Below, in pieces: positions 38,601 through 49,521 of a stretch of DNA of 49,521 nt (position 1 is the stretch's first letter; every line of letters begins with the position of its first letter). The stretch spans positions 1 to 49,521 of the forward strand of contig DUCI01000110.1 of assembly GCA_012959905.1 (NCBI GenBank), in the 5' to 3' direction. Source of the stretch: Methylococcaceae bacterium (GTDB lineage: Bacteria; Pseudomonadota; Gammaproteobacteria; Methylococcales; Methylomonadaceae). Both the position numbers and the translations under genes were made by a program. Below the pieces are notes generated by a model, which saw nothing but the letters and a program-made list of their open reading frames with translations, ran no database searches and had not been told where the DNA came from.

Positions 38601-39491
38601 TTATACGGAAAACACACCGGTTGACAAGTAACGATCACCCCGATCACAAATAATAGTCACGATCACTTTTCCCTCTAACTTCTCGCCTAATTGCAAAGCC
38701 GCCGCAACGGCGCCACCTGACGAAATACCTGCAAAAATACCTTCTTGAGCGGCTAAAGCGCGCGCGGTATCTTCTGCCTGCTGTTGATCCACATCTAGAA
38801 TGTAATCGATTTGAGCAGGATCATATATTTTAGGCAAATACTCTTCAGGCCAACGACGTATACCCGGTATCTTGGCGCCATCTTTGGGTTGTACACCGAC
38901 GACTTCAATGGCATCATTTTGTTCTTTCAAAAAACGCGACGTCCCCATAATAGTCCCCGTCGTCCCCATAGAGCTCACAAAATGCGTCACTTGACCGTCG
39001 GTATCACGCCAAATTTCAGGCCCTGTCCCTTCATAGTGTGCCCTCGGATTATCGGGGTTTGCAAATTGATCTAACACTCGACCCTGACCTGCAGCTTCCA
39101 TTTTCCGGGCTAAATCAATCGCTCCTTCCATACTCTCTTCTGCCGGCGTGAGGATCAGTTCAGCACCATACGCTGCCATTGAGGCTCGACGTTCGACGCT
39201 CATATTATCCGGCATAATCAGAGTCATTCGATAGCCCTTGATCGCTGCCGCCATGGCTAATGCAATACCGGTATTGCCACTCGTTGCTTCGATAAGACGA
39301 TCGCCCGGCTTAATTTCACCGCGGCGCTCAGCCTGTTGAATCATACTTAAAGCCGGGCGATCCTTAACCGAACCGGCAGGATTATTGCCTTCTAACTTAA
39401 CCCAATACGTATTACTTGAATTGCCCGGCAAGCGCTGCAACTTAACCAACGGTGTATTGCCGACAAATGCCTCGATTGTAGATCCACTCAT
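38601..39491 (-). CDS. cysM: Cysteine synthase B
   Basis: PLP enzyme making cysteine from O-acetylserine and sulfide or thiosulfate. The PLP lysine is K43 in NNPAGSVKDRPAL, a CysM-type motif; SGNTGIALAMAAA and SSGGAVAAAL bind substrate and phosphate. Length 296 (E. coli 303). It lies between purL and rlmD on the same strand. Confidence 0.96.
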   Translation of the reverse strand: MSGSTIEAFVGNTPLVKLQRLPGNSSNTYWVKLEGNNPAGSVKDRPALSMIQQAERRGEIKPGDRLIEATSGNTGIALAMAAAIKGYRMTLIMPDNMSVERRASMAAYGAELILTPAEESMEGAIDLARKMEAAGQGRVLDQFANPDNPRAHYEGTGPEIWRDTDGQVTHFVSSMGTTGTIMGTSRFLKEQNDAIEVVGVQPKDGAKIPGIRRWPEEYLPKIYDPAQIDYILDVDQQQAEDTARALAAQEGIFAGISSGGAVAAALQLGEKLEGKVIVTIICDRGDRYLSTGVFSV

Positions 39492-39513
39492 AACGTAGCC
39501 CCCTTCACACCCA

Positions 39514-42500
39514 TCACCCTAACCACTGACGCGCATTGGCAAACAATCGCATCCACGGCCCATATTCTCCCCAATCACCGGGATGCCAAGAATTCTGAAT
39601 CGTCCTAAAACAACGCTCGGGGTGAGGCATCATAATCGTAAAACGACCATTCTCAGAAGTCAGCCCCGTCACACCCATTACCGAGCCGTTCGGGTTCGCT
39701 GGAAAGGCAACCGTTTTCTGCCCGTAGTTATCGACATAGGCTAATGCAACCTGACTGGCTCGCTGAGCGGCCTCTAACTGACCGGTTTGAAAAACGGCCC
39801 GCCCTTCACCATGCGCAATAGAGACTGGCATGGTCGATCCGGCCATACCCGCCAATAAAATAGACGGCGAGTCCAGCACTTCAACCATCGCCACGCGTGC
39901 TTCAAACTGCTCCGAAGTATTACCAACAAATTGTGGCCAATGATCCGTACCCGGAATTAAAGCTTTCAAACCTGAAAGCATTTGACAACCATTACAGACC
40001 CCTAATCCAAAGGTATCTTGTCGCTCAAAAAAGTCCTGGAACTGTAATCGCACATAGTCATTAAACAAAATAGACTTTGCCCAACCCCCGCCTGCGCCTA
40101 AAACATCGCCATATGAAAAGCCACCGCAAGCAACAACACCTTGGAATTCACGCAAAGAAATTCGTTGCTCCAACAGATCACTCATATGAACATCAATCGC
40201 GGTAAAACCGGCCCGATCAAAGGCAGCGGCCATTTCCACATGACCATTAACACCCTGCTCTCTTAAGATCGCCACCTTGGGTCTATAACTCCCGATAAAA
40301 GGAGCGGTGATATCCTCATGTACGTCAAAGGTTAATTGTGCATTGAGCCCGGGATCAGCATCATCCAAAATTTGTTTAAACTGTTGTTCTGCACACGCCG
40401 GGTTATCTCTTAATGCCTGCATATGAAAACTCGTTTCTGACCACTTCTGCTGTAACTGAGCCCGAGACTGTGAAAACACAACGTTGCCACCGGCTTGAAT
40501 AGTAAATTCAACTTGCGAACTCAATGTCCCGACAATATGGCTACAAGCAGACAATCCTGCTTGCTCAAGACACCTTAAAACAGCGCTTTTATGCGCCGCA
40601 GAGACTTGAATAAGCACACCCAACTCTTCATTAAAAAGAGCCGCCAAAAGATCATCACCCAAAGCATCAAGTGTTAGCGCAACCCCTAAACGGCTGGCAA
40701 ACATCATCTCAACAGCAACCGCTAACAAGCCACCATCAGAGCGGTCATGATAAGCCAATAATAACTCACGTTGGTTAAGTGTCTGAATGGTTTCAAAAAA
40801 CGATTTAAACAAAATAGCATCATCCAAATCCGGCGACACATCACCTAACTGCTGATAAACCTGCGCTAAAACCGAACCCCCTAAGCGATTCTTTCCTTGT
40901 CCTAAATCGATTAAAATAAGTACACTGTCGACATCCTGAAGCTCTGGGGTCAGCGTTTTATAAATATTCTCAACCGGGGCAAATGCGGTGGTTATCAACG
41001 AGACCGGTGCCGTCATCGACTTGGCTTGATCATCTTCTTGCCAAACCGTTTTCATCGATAACGAATCTTTACCCACAGGAATTGCAATCCCCAAGGCTGG
41101 ACATAATTCCATGCCCACCGCCTTGACCGTTTCGAATAAAGCGGCATCTTCACCACCAAAACCAGCCGCTGCCATCCAGTTCGCCGACAATTTCACCCGC
41201 CCTAATTCACCAATGGCTGCCGCTGCAAGATTAGTCAACGCCTCACCGATGGCTAATCGTCCTGATGCGGGTGCATTAATAACCGCCACCGGCGTTCTTT
41301 CACCCATCGCCATCGCCTCACCACTCTGTGCATAAAAACCAGAGGCCGTGACGGCAACATCGGCAACAGGAACTTGCCACCGCCCCACCATTTGATCTCG
41401 GACAACCAGGCCAGTCACCGACCGGTCGCCAATAGTAATCAGAAAACTTTTATCCGCAACCGCAGGAAAAGACAAAACCCGTTGAATGGCCTCAGGCAAG
41501 GACACCTCTGATCGATCAAACGGCTGAACACGGGGCGATTGACGTTTAACATCACGATGCATTTTAGGTGCTTTACCAAACAATAAAGACATCGGCAGAT
41601 TAACAGCATCCTGGTTTAGTAGATTATCGGTTAATTGTAATTGCTCTTCTTCAATGGCTTCGCCAATGACTGCATACAAACACTTTTCTTTCTGGCAGAA
41701 CGATTCAAACAAGGGTAATGATTCTGGCATGATCGCCAAGATATAACGTTCTTGCGCTTCATTGCACCAAATCTGCATCGGCGACATGCCTGGATCCGCA
41801 TTTAATATTTTACGTAATTCAAAGCGACCACCGCGATCACAATCATGAATAATTTCAGGAACCGCATTAGATAAACCACCGGCCCCCACATCATGAATAG
41901 AAACTATGGGCGAGTCATCGCCGAGCGCCGAACAATGATTAATGACTTCCTGGCATCGCCGCTCCATTTCTGGATTTTCACGTTGTACCGAAGCATAATC
42001 TAGCTGAGCGGAAATTTCACCTGACGATTGTGACGACGCCGCACTGCCACCGAGCCCGATTAACATTGCAGGCCCCCCTAAAACTATAATCAGCGCACCG
42101 GGGGGGATAATATTTTTATTAACCAACATAGGACGAATATTACCCATGCCGCCAGCGATCATAATCGGTTTGTGATAACCCAACAAATGCGCATCGGCAG
42201 ACGCCACAGCAGGCTGCTCAAAACTACGAAAATAACCTGCCAAATTAGGCCTGCCAAATTCATTGTTAAAGGCCGCCCCACCCAGTGGAGCCTCCAACAT
42301 AATATCCAGTGCTGACGCAATACGCTCAGGCTTACCGTAATCAACTTCCCACGGCTGCGACAATCCGGGTATTTTTAAATTAGATACCGAAAAACCGGTG
42401 AGTCCTGCTTTGGTTTGTGACCCCAACCCAGTTGCCCCCTCATCTCTTATTTCACCGCCAGAACCGGTGGCAGCACCGGGATAGGGTGAAATAGCCGTCG

Positions 42501-43398
42501 GGTGATTATGGGTCTCAACCTTCATCAGAAGGTGCGCATCCTCATCAATATAACCATACTGACCGGTCATCGGATTACGAATAAAAACGTCTGCCCGAGA
42601 GCCTTCGATAACAGAAGAATTATCACTGTAGGCGGACAAAACACCGCCCGGATTACAGTTATAGGTATTACGAATCATAGCGAACAACGATTGATCCTGC
42701 TCGACGCCGTCCACAGTCCATTGCGCATTAAATATTTTATGCCGACAATGTTCAGAATTGGCCTGTGCAAACATCATCAATTCCACATCGGTTGGGTCTC
42801 GCCCTAGATCCTGAAAACTAGTCAGTAAATAATCTATTTCATCGGCCGACAAGGCCAAGCCTAGCTGTTCGTCAGCCTGAACCAAAGCTGCTCGACCTTG
42901 TTCTATAACCGCAATGGTTGCCAGCGGTTGCGGCGGTGCCTGTACAAAAATATCCGGCTGCTCTGGGCTCAACCAAACGGCTTGAGTCATCCGATCGAAC
43001 AACACCTCAGCCAAAGACGGCAAATCACCCTTCACATCGACTTCACCCGCAACCGTTACCCGGTATTCGATTGCTCGCTCAATACGCAAGACCTCGGCTA
43101 AGCCACAACGCTGTGCGATTTCCGTGGCTTTACTTGACCACGGTGAAATAGTCCCGGGTCGAGGAATGACTAAAATCGGCAACCCGTCATCAGCAGTATC
43201 GTTGACAACATCGCCATAATCCAACAATTGCTCCAATTGCGCCAATTGCGCACCGGTTAATGATTGGCCCTCAATATTAACAAAGTGAACGAAACGTGCT
43301 GACAACGCCCCAATATGTCGGTTAATACCCTGAAGTTCGCGTAATAACTTTTCGGTTCGAAATAAAGAAAGCGCCCTAGGGCCTGATAGTCTTAGCAT
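39514..43398 (-). CDS. purL: Phosphoribosylformylglycinamidine synthase
   Basis: Single-chain enzyme for the fourth purine step (FGAR to FGAM with glutamine and ATP). An N-terminal PurS-like domain is followed by two PurM-like ATP domains ([29 protein letters not shown]) and a glutaminase domain. The triad is seen as the cysteine in GVCNGCQML and HPE in [10 protein letters not shown]. Length 1294 against 1295 in E. coli, so it is intact and full size. It is the largest gene in the window. Confidence 0.99.
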   Translation of the reverse strand: MLRLSGPRALSLFRTEKLLRELQGINRHIGALSARFVHFVNIEGQSLTGAQLAQLEQLLDYGDVVNDTADDGLPILVIPRPGTISPWSSKATEIAQRCGLAEVLRIERAIEYRVTVAGEVDVKGDLPSLAEVLFDRMTQAVWLSPEQPDIFVQAPPQPLATIAVIEQGRAALVQADEQLGLALSADEIDYLLTSFQDLGRDPTDVELMMFAQANSEHCRHKIFNAQWTVDGVEQDQSLFAMIRNTYNCNPGGVLSAYSDNSSVIEGSRADVFIRNPMTGQYGYIDEDAHLLMKVETHNHPTAISPYPGAATGSGGEIRDEGATGLGSQTKAGLTGFSVSNLKIPGLSQPWEVDYGKPERIASALDIMLEAPLGGAAFNNEFGRPNLAGYFRSFEQPAVASADAHLLGYHKPIMIAGGMGNIRPMLVNKNIIPPGALIIVLGGPAMLIGLGGSAASSQSSGEISAQLDYASVQRENPEMERRCQEVINHCSALGDDSPIVSIHDVGAGGLSNAVPEIIHDCDRGGRFELRKILNADPGMSPMQIWCNEAQERYILAIMPESLPLFESFCQKEKCLYAVIGEAIEEEQLQLTDNLLNQDAVNLPMSLLFGKAPKMHRDVKRQSPRVQPFDRSEVSLPEAIQRVLSFPAVADKSFLITIGDRSVTGLVVRDQMVGRWQVPVADVAVTASGFYAQSGEAMAMGERTPVAVINAPASGRLAIGEALTNLAAAAIGELGRVKLSANWMAAAGFGGEDAALFETVKAVGMELCPALGIAIPVGKDSLSMKTVWQEDDQAKSMTAPVSLITTAFAPVENIYKTLTPELQDVDSVLILIDLGQGKNRLGGSVLAQVYQQLGDVSPDLDDAILFKSFFETIQTLNQRELLLAYHDRSDGGLLAVAVEMMFASRLGVALTLDALGDDLLAALFNEELGVLIQVSAAHKSAVLRCLEQAGLSACSHIVGTLSSQVEFTIQAGGNVVFSQSRAQLQQKWSETSFHMQALRDNPACAEQQFKQILDDADPGLNAQLTFDVHEDITAPFIGSYRPKVAILREQGVNGHVEMAAAFDRAGFTAIDVHMSDLLEQRISLREFQGVVACGGFSYGDVLGAGGGWAKSILFNDYVRLQFQDFFERQDTFGLGVCNGCQMLSGLKALIPGTDHWPQFVGNTSEQFEARVAMVEVLDSPSILLAGMAGSTMPVSIAHGEGRAVFQTGQLEAAQRASQVALAYVDNYGQKTVAFPANPNGSVMGVTGLTSENGRFTIMMPHPERCFRTIQNSWHPGDWGEYGPWMRLFANARQWLG

Positions 43399-43454
43399 GG
43401 TGATTTTTTAGGTAAAATCCAATCATCTCATCGAAATGGCTAGATGTGTTTTTG

Positions 43455-44114
43455 TCATTCGTCAGCCAAATCTTCTTTGATGGCCTGCTCTAAAATTTTT
43501 AATATTTCTAAACTTTCATGTGGCGGCGGAGGATCTGCATTTTCATTCAGCAGCATGATGTCACTCCGCCCATTACTGTCAAAAACTCGTATTTGATACC
43601 CCTGCTCGCGCGTAGGATCCTCGCCAAAGATAAAATCAAACTCATTAAGTAGCGACCCATCTTCAATGGGCGTCTTATTCCAGTCATATTGAATAAAATA
43701 AATAGCATTCGCCTGATTCCTCGCAACGATTTCTATGCCTTCACGAATCAATGCTTTACCGACTATCCGCCACGCTAAATCATAAGATTTAGCCATTTCT
43801 AAACGCGGCGACCCGCCGGTATAGCTCACGAGCCGAACCACTTGTGTTGGCGACAAGGCTTGTTGCTCGGGTGATAAAGAAGCGCTTTTCGTGGCTTGCG
43901 CCGCTCTTTTAACTTCTGTTAATTGCCGCTCTAACGCATTGTTTCGTAAATCCACCGGTATCTCTAAAACCGGCAACTCAGTGCTGTTTCGATACTCAAT
44001 TTGTTTGTCGGGAAAGTAAGTCTGAATACGGGTACAGCCAGAAGCACAGAAAACAACGAGGACAATGAATACCCGCCACAAGACTCCAGAAGCCACAACG
44101 CCACGCTTGGACAT
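43455..44114 (-). CDS. bamC: BamC-like outer-membrane assembly lipoprotein (short form)
   Basis: Lipoprotein of the BAM complex that inserts beta-barrel proteins in the outer membrane. A lipobox FCASGC gives lipidated C27. The mature part has the unstructured BamC start (IEYRNSTELPVLEIPVDLR) and one helix-grip domain (about 100-200). E. coli BamC is 344 residues with two such domains; this one is 219, so the C-terminal domain is missing. Its ATG overlaps the dapA stop as TAATG, the conserved dapA-bamC pair. Confidence 0.88.
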   Translation of the reverse strand: MSKRGVVASGVLWRVFIVLVVFCASGCTRIQTYFPDKQIEYRNSTELPVLEIPVDLRNNALERQLTEVKRAAQATKSASLSPEQQALSPTQVVRLVSYTGGSPRLEMAKSYDLAWRIVGKALIREGIEIVARNQANAIYFIQYDWNKTPIEDGSLLNEFDFIFGEDPTREQGYQIRVFDSNGRSDIMLLNENADPPPPHESLEILKILEQAIKEDLADE

Positions 44115-44989
44115 TAGATTACTTCAGCTTGCTGCATGGCCTCTTTAACCACTGCAAAACAGTCTGCTGTGAGCCAGGTTAGTGGCAGACGAATGCCCTG
44201 ATCAATCAAGCCCATTTCACTCACGGCCCATTTAACAGGGATGGGGTTTGCCTGAACAAATAAGTGCTTATGTAAGCCCGTTAATTTTTCATCCGCAGCT
44301 AACGCGGCCGTACGATCACCCGCAACCGCAGCAACAACCATATCATGCATTAACTGAGGCGCGACATTTCCAGTCACGGTAATAACCCCTTGCCCACCTA
44401 ATAAACAGAATGCACACGAAGAAGCATCATCCCCCGAATACAGCGCAAAATCATCACCGCATGATTGACGTAACACCAAAACACGATCAAGATCGCCAGT
44501 AGCCTCTTTTACGCCCACAATATTGTCAAGGACCGATAACCTGGCAACCGTTTCTGGCAACATATCACACGCTGTTCGCCCTGGAACGTTATACAAGATC
44601 TGCGGAATATCAACCGCCGTGGCCACAGCCTGATAATGCAAAAAAAGCCCTTCTTGTGTCGGCTTGTTATAATAGGGCGTCACTAATAAGCAAGCATCCA
44701 CGCCCACTTCTTTGGCGCGCTGCGTCAAGGCTATGGCTTCTGTGGTGGAGTTTGCACCCGTGCCGGCTATCACCGGAATACGTCCATTAACTTGTTTGAC
44801 CACCGCCTGAACAACCGCCATGTGATCATCGGCATCAAGGGTAGCCGACTCCCCAGTCGTCCCAACCGCAACAATGGCATCGGTCTTCTGCTCAACATGG
44901 AATTCAACTAATTGATCAAGACGTGCATAATCAATGTTCCCATCCACACCCATCGGCGTCACTAACGCAACAATACTACCTTGAATCAT
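44114..44989 (-). CDS. dapA: 4-hydroxy-tetrahydrodipicolinate synthase
   Basis: First committed step to diaminopimelate and lysine: joins pyruvate and aspartate semialdehyde. The Schiff-base lysine K161 (GVKEATGD) and Y133 (YNVPGRT) have the same numbers as in E. coli; GTTGESATL is the third motif. Length 291. It is followed directly by bamC. Confidence 0.98.
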   Translation of the reverse strand: MIQGSIVALVTPMGVDGNIDYARLDQLVEFHVEQKTDAIVAVGTTGESATLDADDHMAVVQAVVKQVNGRIPVIAGTGANSTTEAIALTQRAKEVGVDACLLVTPYYNKPTQEGLFLHYQAVATAVDIPQILYNVPGRTACDMLPETVARLSVLDNIVGVKEATGDLDRVLVLRQSCGDDFALYSGDDASSCAFCLLGGQGVITVTGNVAPQLMHDMVVAAVAGDRTAALAADEKLTGLHKHLFVQANPIPVKWAVSEMGLIDQGIRLPLTWLTADCFAVVKEAMQQAEVI

Positions 44990-45070
44990 TCATTTGTCTC
45001 AAAATGGTTAAAATATTAGGACAGCCACTCAACATACACAGACAACAGTTTCTTTGTGTGCCATCGCTTT

Positions 45071-45089
45071 ATTATATAGCGTCATTATA
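45071..45089 (-). promoter_or_regulatory. Two tandem TATAAT boxes upstream of dapA
   Basis: In the 130-base gap before dapA two perfect TATAAT hexamers lie 13 bases apart on the minus strand (45071-45076 and 45084-45089). No convincing -35 accompanies either. They may be alternative -10 boxes for dapA-bamC or chance in AT-rich DNA. Confidence 0.35.
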
Positions 45090-45119
45090 ACGAAATGACT
45101 CAAAAACAATACTCTATCT

Positions 45120-46121
45120 TTAGGCTAACCGTTTTTTCTCAGCGACCCGTTGACGTTGTTTCTCCTTATCACGGTATTTTAACCCACGTCGTTCTCGGTT
45201 ATCGCTGTTAACATCAGAGCCGATATGCTGAACGCCCCGTGCTCGCGATAATTCCATTTGTTTTTCACGCTCTTTAAAGCGTTGTCGCTGCTGCTCATCC
45301 ACCTTGTCAAAGCAATGGGGACAACTCACCCCTTGAATATAATGCTCACTGGCTTTATCGGCCTCACTCACCGGGTACCGACAGGCAAAACATTGGTCAT
45401 ATTGCCCTTTCACTAAACTATGATCAACCGCAACGCGATTATCAAAAACAAAGCACTCCCCCTGCCACATCGAATCAGCTTTCGGCACTTCCTCTAAATA
45501 TTTCAGGATCCCACCTTCCAAATGATAAACCGCTTCAAAACCTTGCTCTTTCAGATAAGCGGTGGACTTTTCACACCGTATTCCACCGGTGCAATACATC
45601 GCTATTTTCTTATGCTGCTCTGGATTTAAGTTAGCCTTAACATACTGCGGAAATTCACGAAAAGTTTCTGTTTTAGGATTGACCGCACCTTGGAACTGAC
45701 CAATATTCACCTCGTAATCATTGCGGGTATCGACCAACAGAACGTCGGGGTCCGAAATTAACGCATTCCATTCACTGGGCTTCACATAAGTACCGACAAT
45801 TTTATTGGGGTCAATCGTTTCAACCCCCATCGTAACGATCTCTTTTTTCAACTTGACCTTGGTGCGATAAAAAGGAACGGTTTCATCAAACGATTCTTTA
45901 TAACGCACACCGACTAAGCGCTGATCATTTTCAAACCAACTGTAAAGTGCATCAATTGCAGCCCTTGAGCCTGCGACCGTCCCATTGATGCCTTCTTTCG
46001 CCAATAAAATCGTCCCTTTAATTTCATGCGTTGTCAGCACAGACAACAAGGGCTTTTGTAACTGCTCAAAATCTTCCAGACGCACAAACTTATACAACGC
46101 CGTCACTACACAATCAACCAT
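45120..46121 (-). CDS. trhO: tRNA uridine(34) hydroxylase TrhO (rhodanese-domain)
   Basis: Oxygen-dependent enzyme that makes 5-hydroxyuridine at tRNA wobble position 34. N-terminal UPF0176 domain ([12 protein letters not shown]) precedes a rhodanese domain with the active loop CTGGIRCEK (C177, C183). A zinc-like cysteine region (CFACRYPV and CPHCF) and a very basic, charged tail follow. The ATG used gives 333 residues; a TTG three codons earlier is less likely. It stands alone between the GST-like gene and dapA. Confidence 0.92.
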   Translation of the reverse strand: MVDCVVTALYKFVRLEDFEQLQKPLLSVLTTHEIKGTILLAKEGINGTVAGSRAAIDALYSWFENDQRLVGVRYKESFDETVPFYRTKVKLKKEIVTMGVETIDPNKIVGTYVKPSEWNALISDPDVLLVDTRNDYEVNIGQFQGAVNPKTETFREFPQYVKANLNPEQHKKIAMYCTGGIRCEKSTAYLKEQGFEAVYHLEGGILKYLEEVPKADSMWQGECFVFDNRVAVDHSLVKGQYDQCFACRYPVSEADKASEHYIQGVSCPHCFDKVDEQQRQRFKEREKQMELSRARGVQHIGSDVNSDNRERRGLKYRDKEKQRQRVAEKKRLA

Positions 46122-46223
46122 ATTCAACAAACCTCTATCAGACCCCTGGACCGTAAATCCAGATCAAATTAAACCAATCGTTTATTTTACCTGATCTTAG
46201 ACCTTGGCGCCTGACCGATTCAA

Positions 46224-46898
46224 TTAAGGAAAACTAATTTCATCCGCGCCCTCATCCCAAGGCACATACCGTGTCATGACCGCCGAAAAAAAGGGCGCCT
46301 CAAGCAATCGGTCTAACCATGCCCCCACTAAAGGATAAGACGATTGATCAAACCAGACGCGATCAACCTGCGCAAATTGCCTAATAAATGGAAAAATAGC
46401 CATATCAGCAAGCCCCGCCCTATCACCGAACAAATACGTGCTAGCCACTAATTTAGTTTCTAACCGCGCCAAAAATAACCCGCCTTGGCCTCGGTAATAA
46501 TCAACCGGATAATCAGGGTACCGATCACTGTATTTATAGCGATCCAACCAGAACTTAAATTCACCGTCATTGTGCGCGATTAACGCCTCGGTCTCCGCTC
46601 GTTTTATCGGATGCAATCCCTTTAGCCACTGATCGGGGTCATGATGCTGCAACGCAAAAAGCATAATGTCATAGCTTTCATCGATCACTTGACCATGGGG
46701 CAAGATTAAAACCGGAACCGTCCCTTTGGGAGAACATTGCAATAAAGATGGCGGCTTATGACGCAAAACAACTTCACGCAAGACAACCTTAAAACCACTG
46801 TAATGAAGCGCAAGCCGGGCCCTAATCGCATAAGGACAGCGTCGAAACGAATATAAAACTGGAGCTGCCACGAGCTCTCCTGTAGTAGACACTAACAT
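46224..46898 (-). CDS. Glutathione S-transferase family protein
   Basis: Thioredoxin-fold N-terminal domain with FRRCPYAIRARLAL (C21, the RRCPYA subgroup), the cis-proline region GTVPVLIL and DESYDIM, then an all-helical C-terminal domain (YLFGDRAGLADMAIFPFIRQFA). Substrate is unknown. The start is uncertain: this ATG gives 224 residues and a normal GST N-terminus. A TTG 24 codons upstream (46970) would add a hydrophobic segment resembling a signal peptide. No ribosome site clearly favours either. Confidence 0.85.
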   Translation of the reverse strand: MLVSTTGELVAAPVLYSFRRCPYAIRARLALHYSGFKVVLREVVLRHKPPSLLQCSPKGTVPVLILPHGQVIDESYDIMLFALQHHDPDQWLKGLHPIKRAETEALIAHNDGEFKFWLDRYKYSDRYPDYPVDYYRGQGGLFLARLETKLVASTYLFGDRAGLADMAIFPFIRQFAQVDRVWFDQSSYPLVGAWLDRLLEAPFFSAVMTRYVPWDEGADEISFP

Positions 46899-47120
46899 GA
46901 TAAAAAAGCAGGCCAAATTAACTGTAATTTTAACACACCCCCCTTGCACCGGCCGTCTATTCCATAGCAAATACGTTACTGATCACCAGGACTCATCCAC
47001 AGCTATTTTTAAAACACCCTAAGCCATACCGCCTTATTACGCTGATTTTTTAAATCAATGTTTATCATCGCACCGATAACATGGAATAATACAGTTTTTC
47101 AAACAACCTCCTTTGCACTC

Positions 47121-48785
47121 ATGGCTCAATATATCTACACAATGAATGGCGTTGGCAAAATCGTCCCGCCTAAAAAATATATTCTGAAAGATATCTACCT
47201 CTCCTTCTTTCCCGGCGCAAAAATTGGTGTCTTGGGGCTCAATGGCTCAGGAAAGTCAACGTTATTACGAATCATGGCCGGCATTGACACAGAAATTGAA
47301 GGCGAAGCACGCGCTCAATCCGGTATAAAAATAGGCTACTTAGCACAAGAACCCGAACTTGACCTCAGCAAAGATGTTCGCGGCAATGTAGAAGAAGGCG
47401 TTGCCGAAACCAAAGCCCTACTGGACCGTTTCAACGCCGTCACTAATGCCTTTGCAGATCCCGATGCTGACTTTGACAAACTCCTTACCGAACAAGCCGA
47501 ACTACAAGACAAAATTGATGCTGCAGGCGCTTGGGAACTTGAAAGACAACTTGAAATTGCTGCCGATGCGCTCCGCCTACCGGACTGGGATGCCGATATC
47601 AGCACCTTATCAGGCGGTGAAAAACGCCGGGTTGCACTCTGCCGCCTACTCCTTTCAAACCCGGACATGCTTTTACTCGACGAGCCCACTAACCATCTTG
47701 ATGCCGAGTCTGTTGCCTGGCTTGAAACTTTTCTTCACAATTTCCCCGGCACCGTAGTCGCCGTCACCCATGACCGTTATTTTCTCGATAATGTCGCAGG
47801 CTGGATCTTAGAACTTGATCGCGGCCAAGGGATCCCTTGGGAAGGCAACTACTCTTCTTGGCTTGAACAAAAACAAAACCGCCTGGCAATGGAGGAAAAG
47901 CAGGAGTCATCACGACAAAAAGCCATGAAAGCAGAGCTCGAATGGGTTAGAACTAACCCCAAAGGCCGCCATGCTAAGAACAAAGCCCGTCTTGCGCGAT
48001 TTGACGAACTCTCACAACAAGACACCCAAAAAAGAAACGAAACCCAAGAGATCTATATCCCACCCGGCCCACGCTTAGGCGATGTTGTTGTTGAAGCCTC
48101 AGCGCTACAAAAGGGCTTTGGTGACAAACTCCTGATCAATGACCTTAACTTTACTTTACCCCCCGGCGGCATTGTCGGCATTATAGGCCCAAACGGAGCC
48201 GGTAAAACTACCTTGTTTCGTATGATCGCCAATGAAGACACGCCCGACAGCGGCTCGTTAAAACTCGGCTCCACCGTTCAACTCGCGTATGTCGAGCAAT
48301 CTCGAGACGAACTTAATAACAACAAAACGGTTTGGGATGATATTTCCGATGGCCTGGACACCATTACCGTCGGCAATTACCAGACCCCTTCGCGCGCCTA
48401 TGTCAGTCGTTTTAATTTCAAAGGATCTGACCAACAAAAGCGCATTGGCGATCTTTCCGGCGGTGAGCGCAACCGAGTTCACCTGGCTAAGTTACTCAAA
48501 AGCGGTGGCAACCTACTGTTACTCGATGAACCGACTAATGACTTAGATGTTGAAACCTTACGCGCACTTGAAGAAGCACTGCTCAGTTTCCCGGGTTGTG
48601 CTGTGGTTATTTCGCATGACCGCTGGTTCCTTGACCGAATCGCCACGCATATTCTCGCTTTCGAAGGCAATAGTGAGGTGGTCTGGTTTGAAGGTAACTA
48701 TGCCGACTACGAAACCGATCGCCATCGCCGACTCGGAACCGATGCCGACAACCCGCACCGCATTAAATACAAAAAAATCAACTAA
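47121..48785 (+). CDS. ettA: Energy-dependent translational throttle protein EttA
   Basis: ABC-F ATPase that binds the ribosomal E site and gates entry into elongation according to ATP/ADP. Two ABC domains are present: GLNGSGKST and [14 protein letters not shown] in the first, GPNGAGKTT and [15 protein letters not shown] in the second. The arm and linker ([20 protein letters not shown]) lie between them. The start [19 protein letters not shown] matches E. coli EttA, giving 554 residues (E. coli 555); an upstream ATG would add 21 unrelated residues. The next gene encodes an EF-G paralogue. Confidence 0.97.
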   Translation: MAQYIYTMNGVGKIVPPKKYILKDIYLSFFPGAKIGVLGLNGSGKSTLLRIMAGIDTEIEGEARAQSGIKIGYLAQEPELDLSKDVRGNVEEGVAETKALLDRFNAVTNAFADPDADFDKLLTEQAELQDKIDAAGAWELERQLEIAADALRLPDWDADISTLSGGEKRRVALCRLLLSNPDMLLLDEPTNHLDAESVAWLETFLHNFPGTVVAVTHDRYFLDNVAGWILELDRGQGIPWEGNYSSWLEQKQNRLAMEEKQESSRQKAMKAELEWVRTNPKGRHAKNKARLARFDELSQQDTQKRNETQEIYIPPGPRLGDVVVEASALQKGFGDKLLINDLNFTLPPGGIVGIIGPNGAGKTTLFRMIANEDTPDSGSLKLGSTVQLAYVEQSRDELNNNKTVWDDISDGLDTITVGNYQTPSRAYVSRFNFKGSDQQKRIGDLSGGERNRVHLAKLLKSGGNLLLLDEPTNDLDVETLRALEEALLSFPGCAVVISHDRWFLDRIATHILAFEGNSEVVWFEGNYADYETDRHRRLGTDADNPHRIKYKKIN

Positions 48786-49129
48786 GCCAAGACCCTAGGT
48801 CGGCAGTGGACTTCCTCAGTTTTAACGCTAGAAATCCACTGCCACACGCTGTAACACCTTCTCAATCCCACAAACCCCTTCAACACATCGAAACCGACAC
48901 GCCTAAGAGAAATATTTGGCCAAATTAATGATTTATCTCTGTTTTTATATCATTTTAGATTATAATAATCGGTTATTTACAGCTGGTTAACCTTGCACTT
49001 ATTAACACAGCCACTACCGTGTTTTTGCTAACCTATCAATGCCTGACAGCCCAACGCAACTTAGCTTGAAGTGGCCTCAGCTGATAACCCTGCAAGAAAG
49101 ATTTTAATATTCATTTTCAGAGTACAAAC
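48786..49129. other. Non-coding gap between ettA and the EF-G paralogue
   Basis: No gene is seen in these 344 bases. An inverted repeat GGCAGTGGA (48802-48810) and TCCACTGCC (48835-48843) could form a hairpin soon after ettA; it lacks a T-run, so it is not a standard terminator. A perfect palindrome ATTTGGCCAAAT lies at 48914-48925. TATAAT at 48961-48966 is a possible -10 for the following gene, with no good -35. Confidence 0.55.
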
Positions 49130-49521
49130 ATGACAGACTTATCGCTATACAGAAACATCGGTATTTTCGCGCACGTAGATGCCGGAAAAACAACAACCAC
49201 AGAAAGAATTCTAAAACTAACCGGCAAAATCCATAAAATCGGTGAAGTACATGATGGTGCAGCGACAACAGACTTCATGGAGCAAGAACAAGAACGCGGC
49301 ATTACGATCCAATCCGCTGCCACAACCTGTATGTGGAATGATCACCGATTAAATATCATCGACACCCCCGGTCACGTTGACTTCACCATCGAAGTATATC
49401 GCTCACTTAAAGTTCTTGATGGTGGCGTGGGTGTTTTCTGTGGTTCTGGCGGTGTTGAACCTCAATCTGAAACAAACTGGCGTTATGCGAATGATTCTGA
49501 AGTTTCTCGGATTATCCTTGT
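49130..49521 (+). CDS. Elongation factor G paralogue (EF-G2 type), 5' part only
   Basis: The first 130 residues of a translational GTPase run off the right edge. G1 is AHVDAGKTT (14-22), the switch I region has [12 protein letters not shown] and G3 is DTPGHVD (78-84), all as in EF-G. It starts at [10 protein letters not shown] with a very short N-terminus, and has [20 protein letters not shown] where canonical FusA has [21 protein letters not shown] read it as the second-type EF-G found beside ordinary FusA in many gammaproteobacteria. Its exact role (elongation, recycling or stress) cannot be judged from this part. No rps12/rps7 genes precede it. Confidence 0.88.
   Translation, partial: MTDLSLYRNIGIFAHVDAGKTTTTERILKLTGKIHKIGEVHDGAATTDFMEQEQERGITIQSAATTCMWNDHRLNIIDTPGHVDFTIEVYRSLKVLDGGVGVFCGSGGVEPQSETNWRYANDSEVSRIIL

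Overview
The window is a stretch of chromosome from a gammaproteobacterium with moderate-to-low GC. Gene content and order fit this group closely: tRNA-fMet-rimP-nusA-infB-rbfA-truB-rpsO-pnp; nrdR-ribD-ribE-ribBX-ribH-nusB-thiL-pgpA; and trpF-trpB-trpA-accD-folC-dedD-cvpA-purF-metZ. A lanthanide-type methanol dehydrogenase (XoxF) with its XoxJ partner suggests a methylotroph or an organism with methylotrophic capacity. A Methylophaga/Cycloclasticus-like relative is my inference from gene order and protein flavour; no search was run. I saw no insertion sequence, prophage, CRISPR array or rRNA gene.

Layout. 1-7.9 kb: tyrS (cut by the left edge), a MepM-type M23 endopeptidase, anmK, erpA, argC, tsaB and a YoaA/DinG-type helicase (cell-wall growth and recycling, Fe-S maturation, arginine synthesis, t6A modification, DNA repair). 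7.9-11.4 kb: the only clearly accessory locus, xoxF and xoxJ, behind a 654-bp AT-rich non-coding region and separated from each other by a strong intrinsic terminator. 11.4-20.2 kb: the transcription/translation cluster from initiator tRNA to pnp, all on the minus strand. 20.2-26.0 kb: riboflavin, thiamine-phosphate and phospholipid genes with nusB and nrdR. 26.0-27.0 kb: a small plus-strand pair, a class II aldolase-like protein and a glutaredoxin. 27.0-38.6 kb: minus-strand genes for methionine, purine, folate, fatty-acid and tryptophan synthesis, plus truA, a cytoplasmic-looking L,D-transpeptidase and rlmD. 38.6-47.0 kb: cysM, purL, bamC, dapA, trhO and a GST-like gene. 47.1-49.5 kb: ettA and the start of a second-type elongation factor G, on the plus strand.

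Functionally most of the window is housekeeping in tightly packed operons with 1-, 4- and 17-base overlaps. XoxF (PQQ- and lanthanide-dependent) would oxidise methanol in the periplasm. Its usual cytochrome partner (XoxG), the PQQ synthesis genes and the calcium enzyme (MxaFI) are not here and must lie elsewhere if the pathway works.

Points worth a second look are the repeated motifs and palindromes upstream of xoxF, an imperfect palindrome touching the xoxF ribosome binding site, a RibBX fusion whose GTP cyclohydrolase II half has lost its zinc cysteines, an initiator tRNA with a C1-U72 mismatch, and a long structured leader before rpsO. I did not find convincing evidence of a wholly new system; the xoxFJ locus and its control region are the best candidates for new biology.
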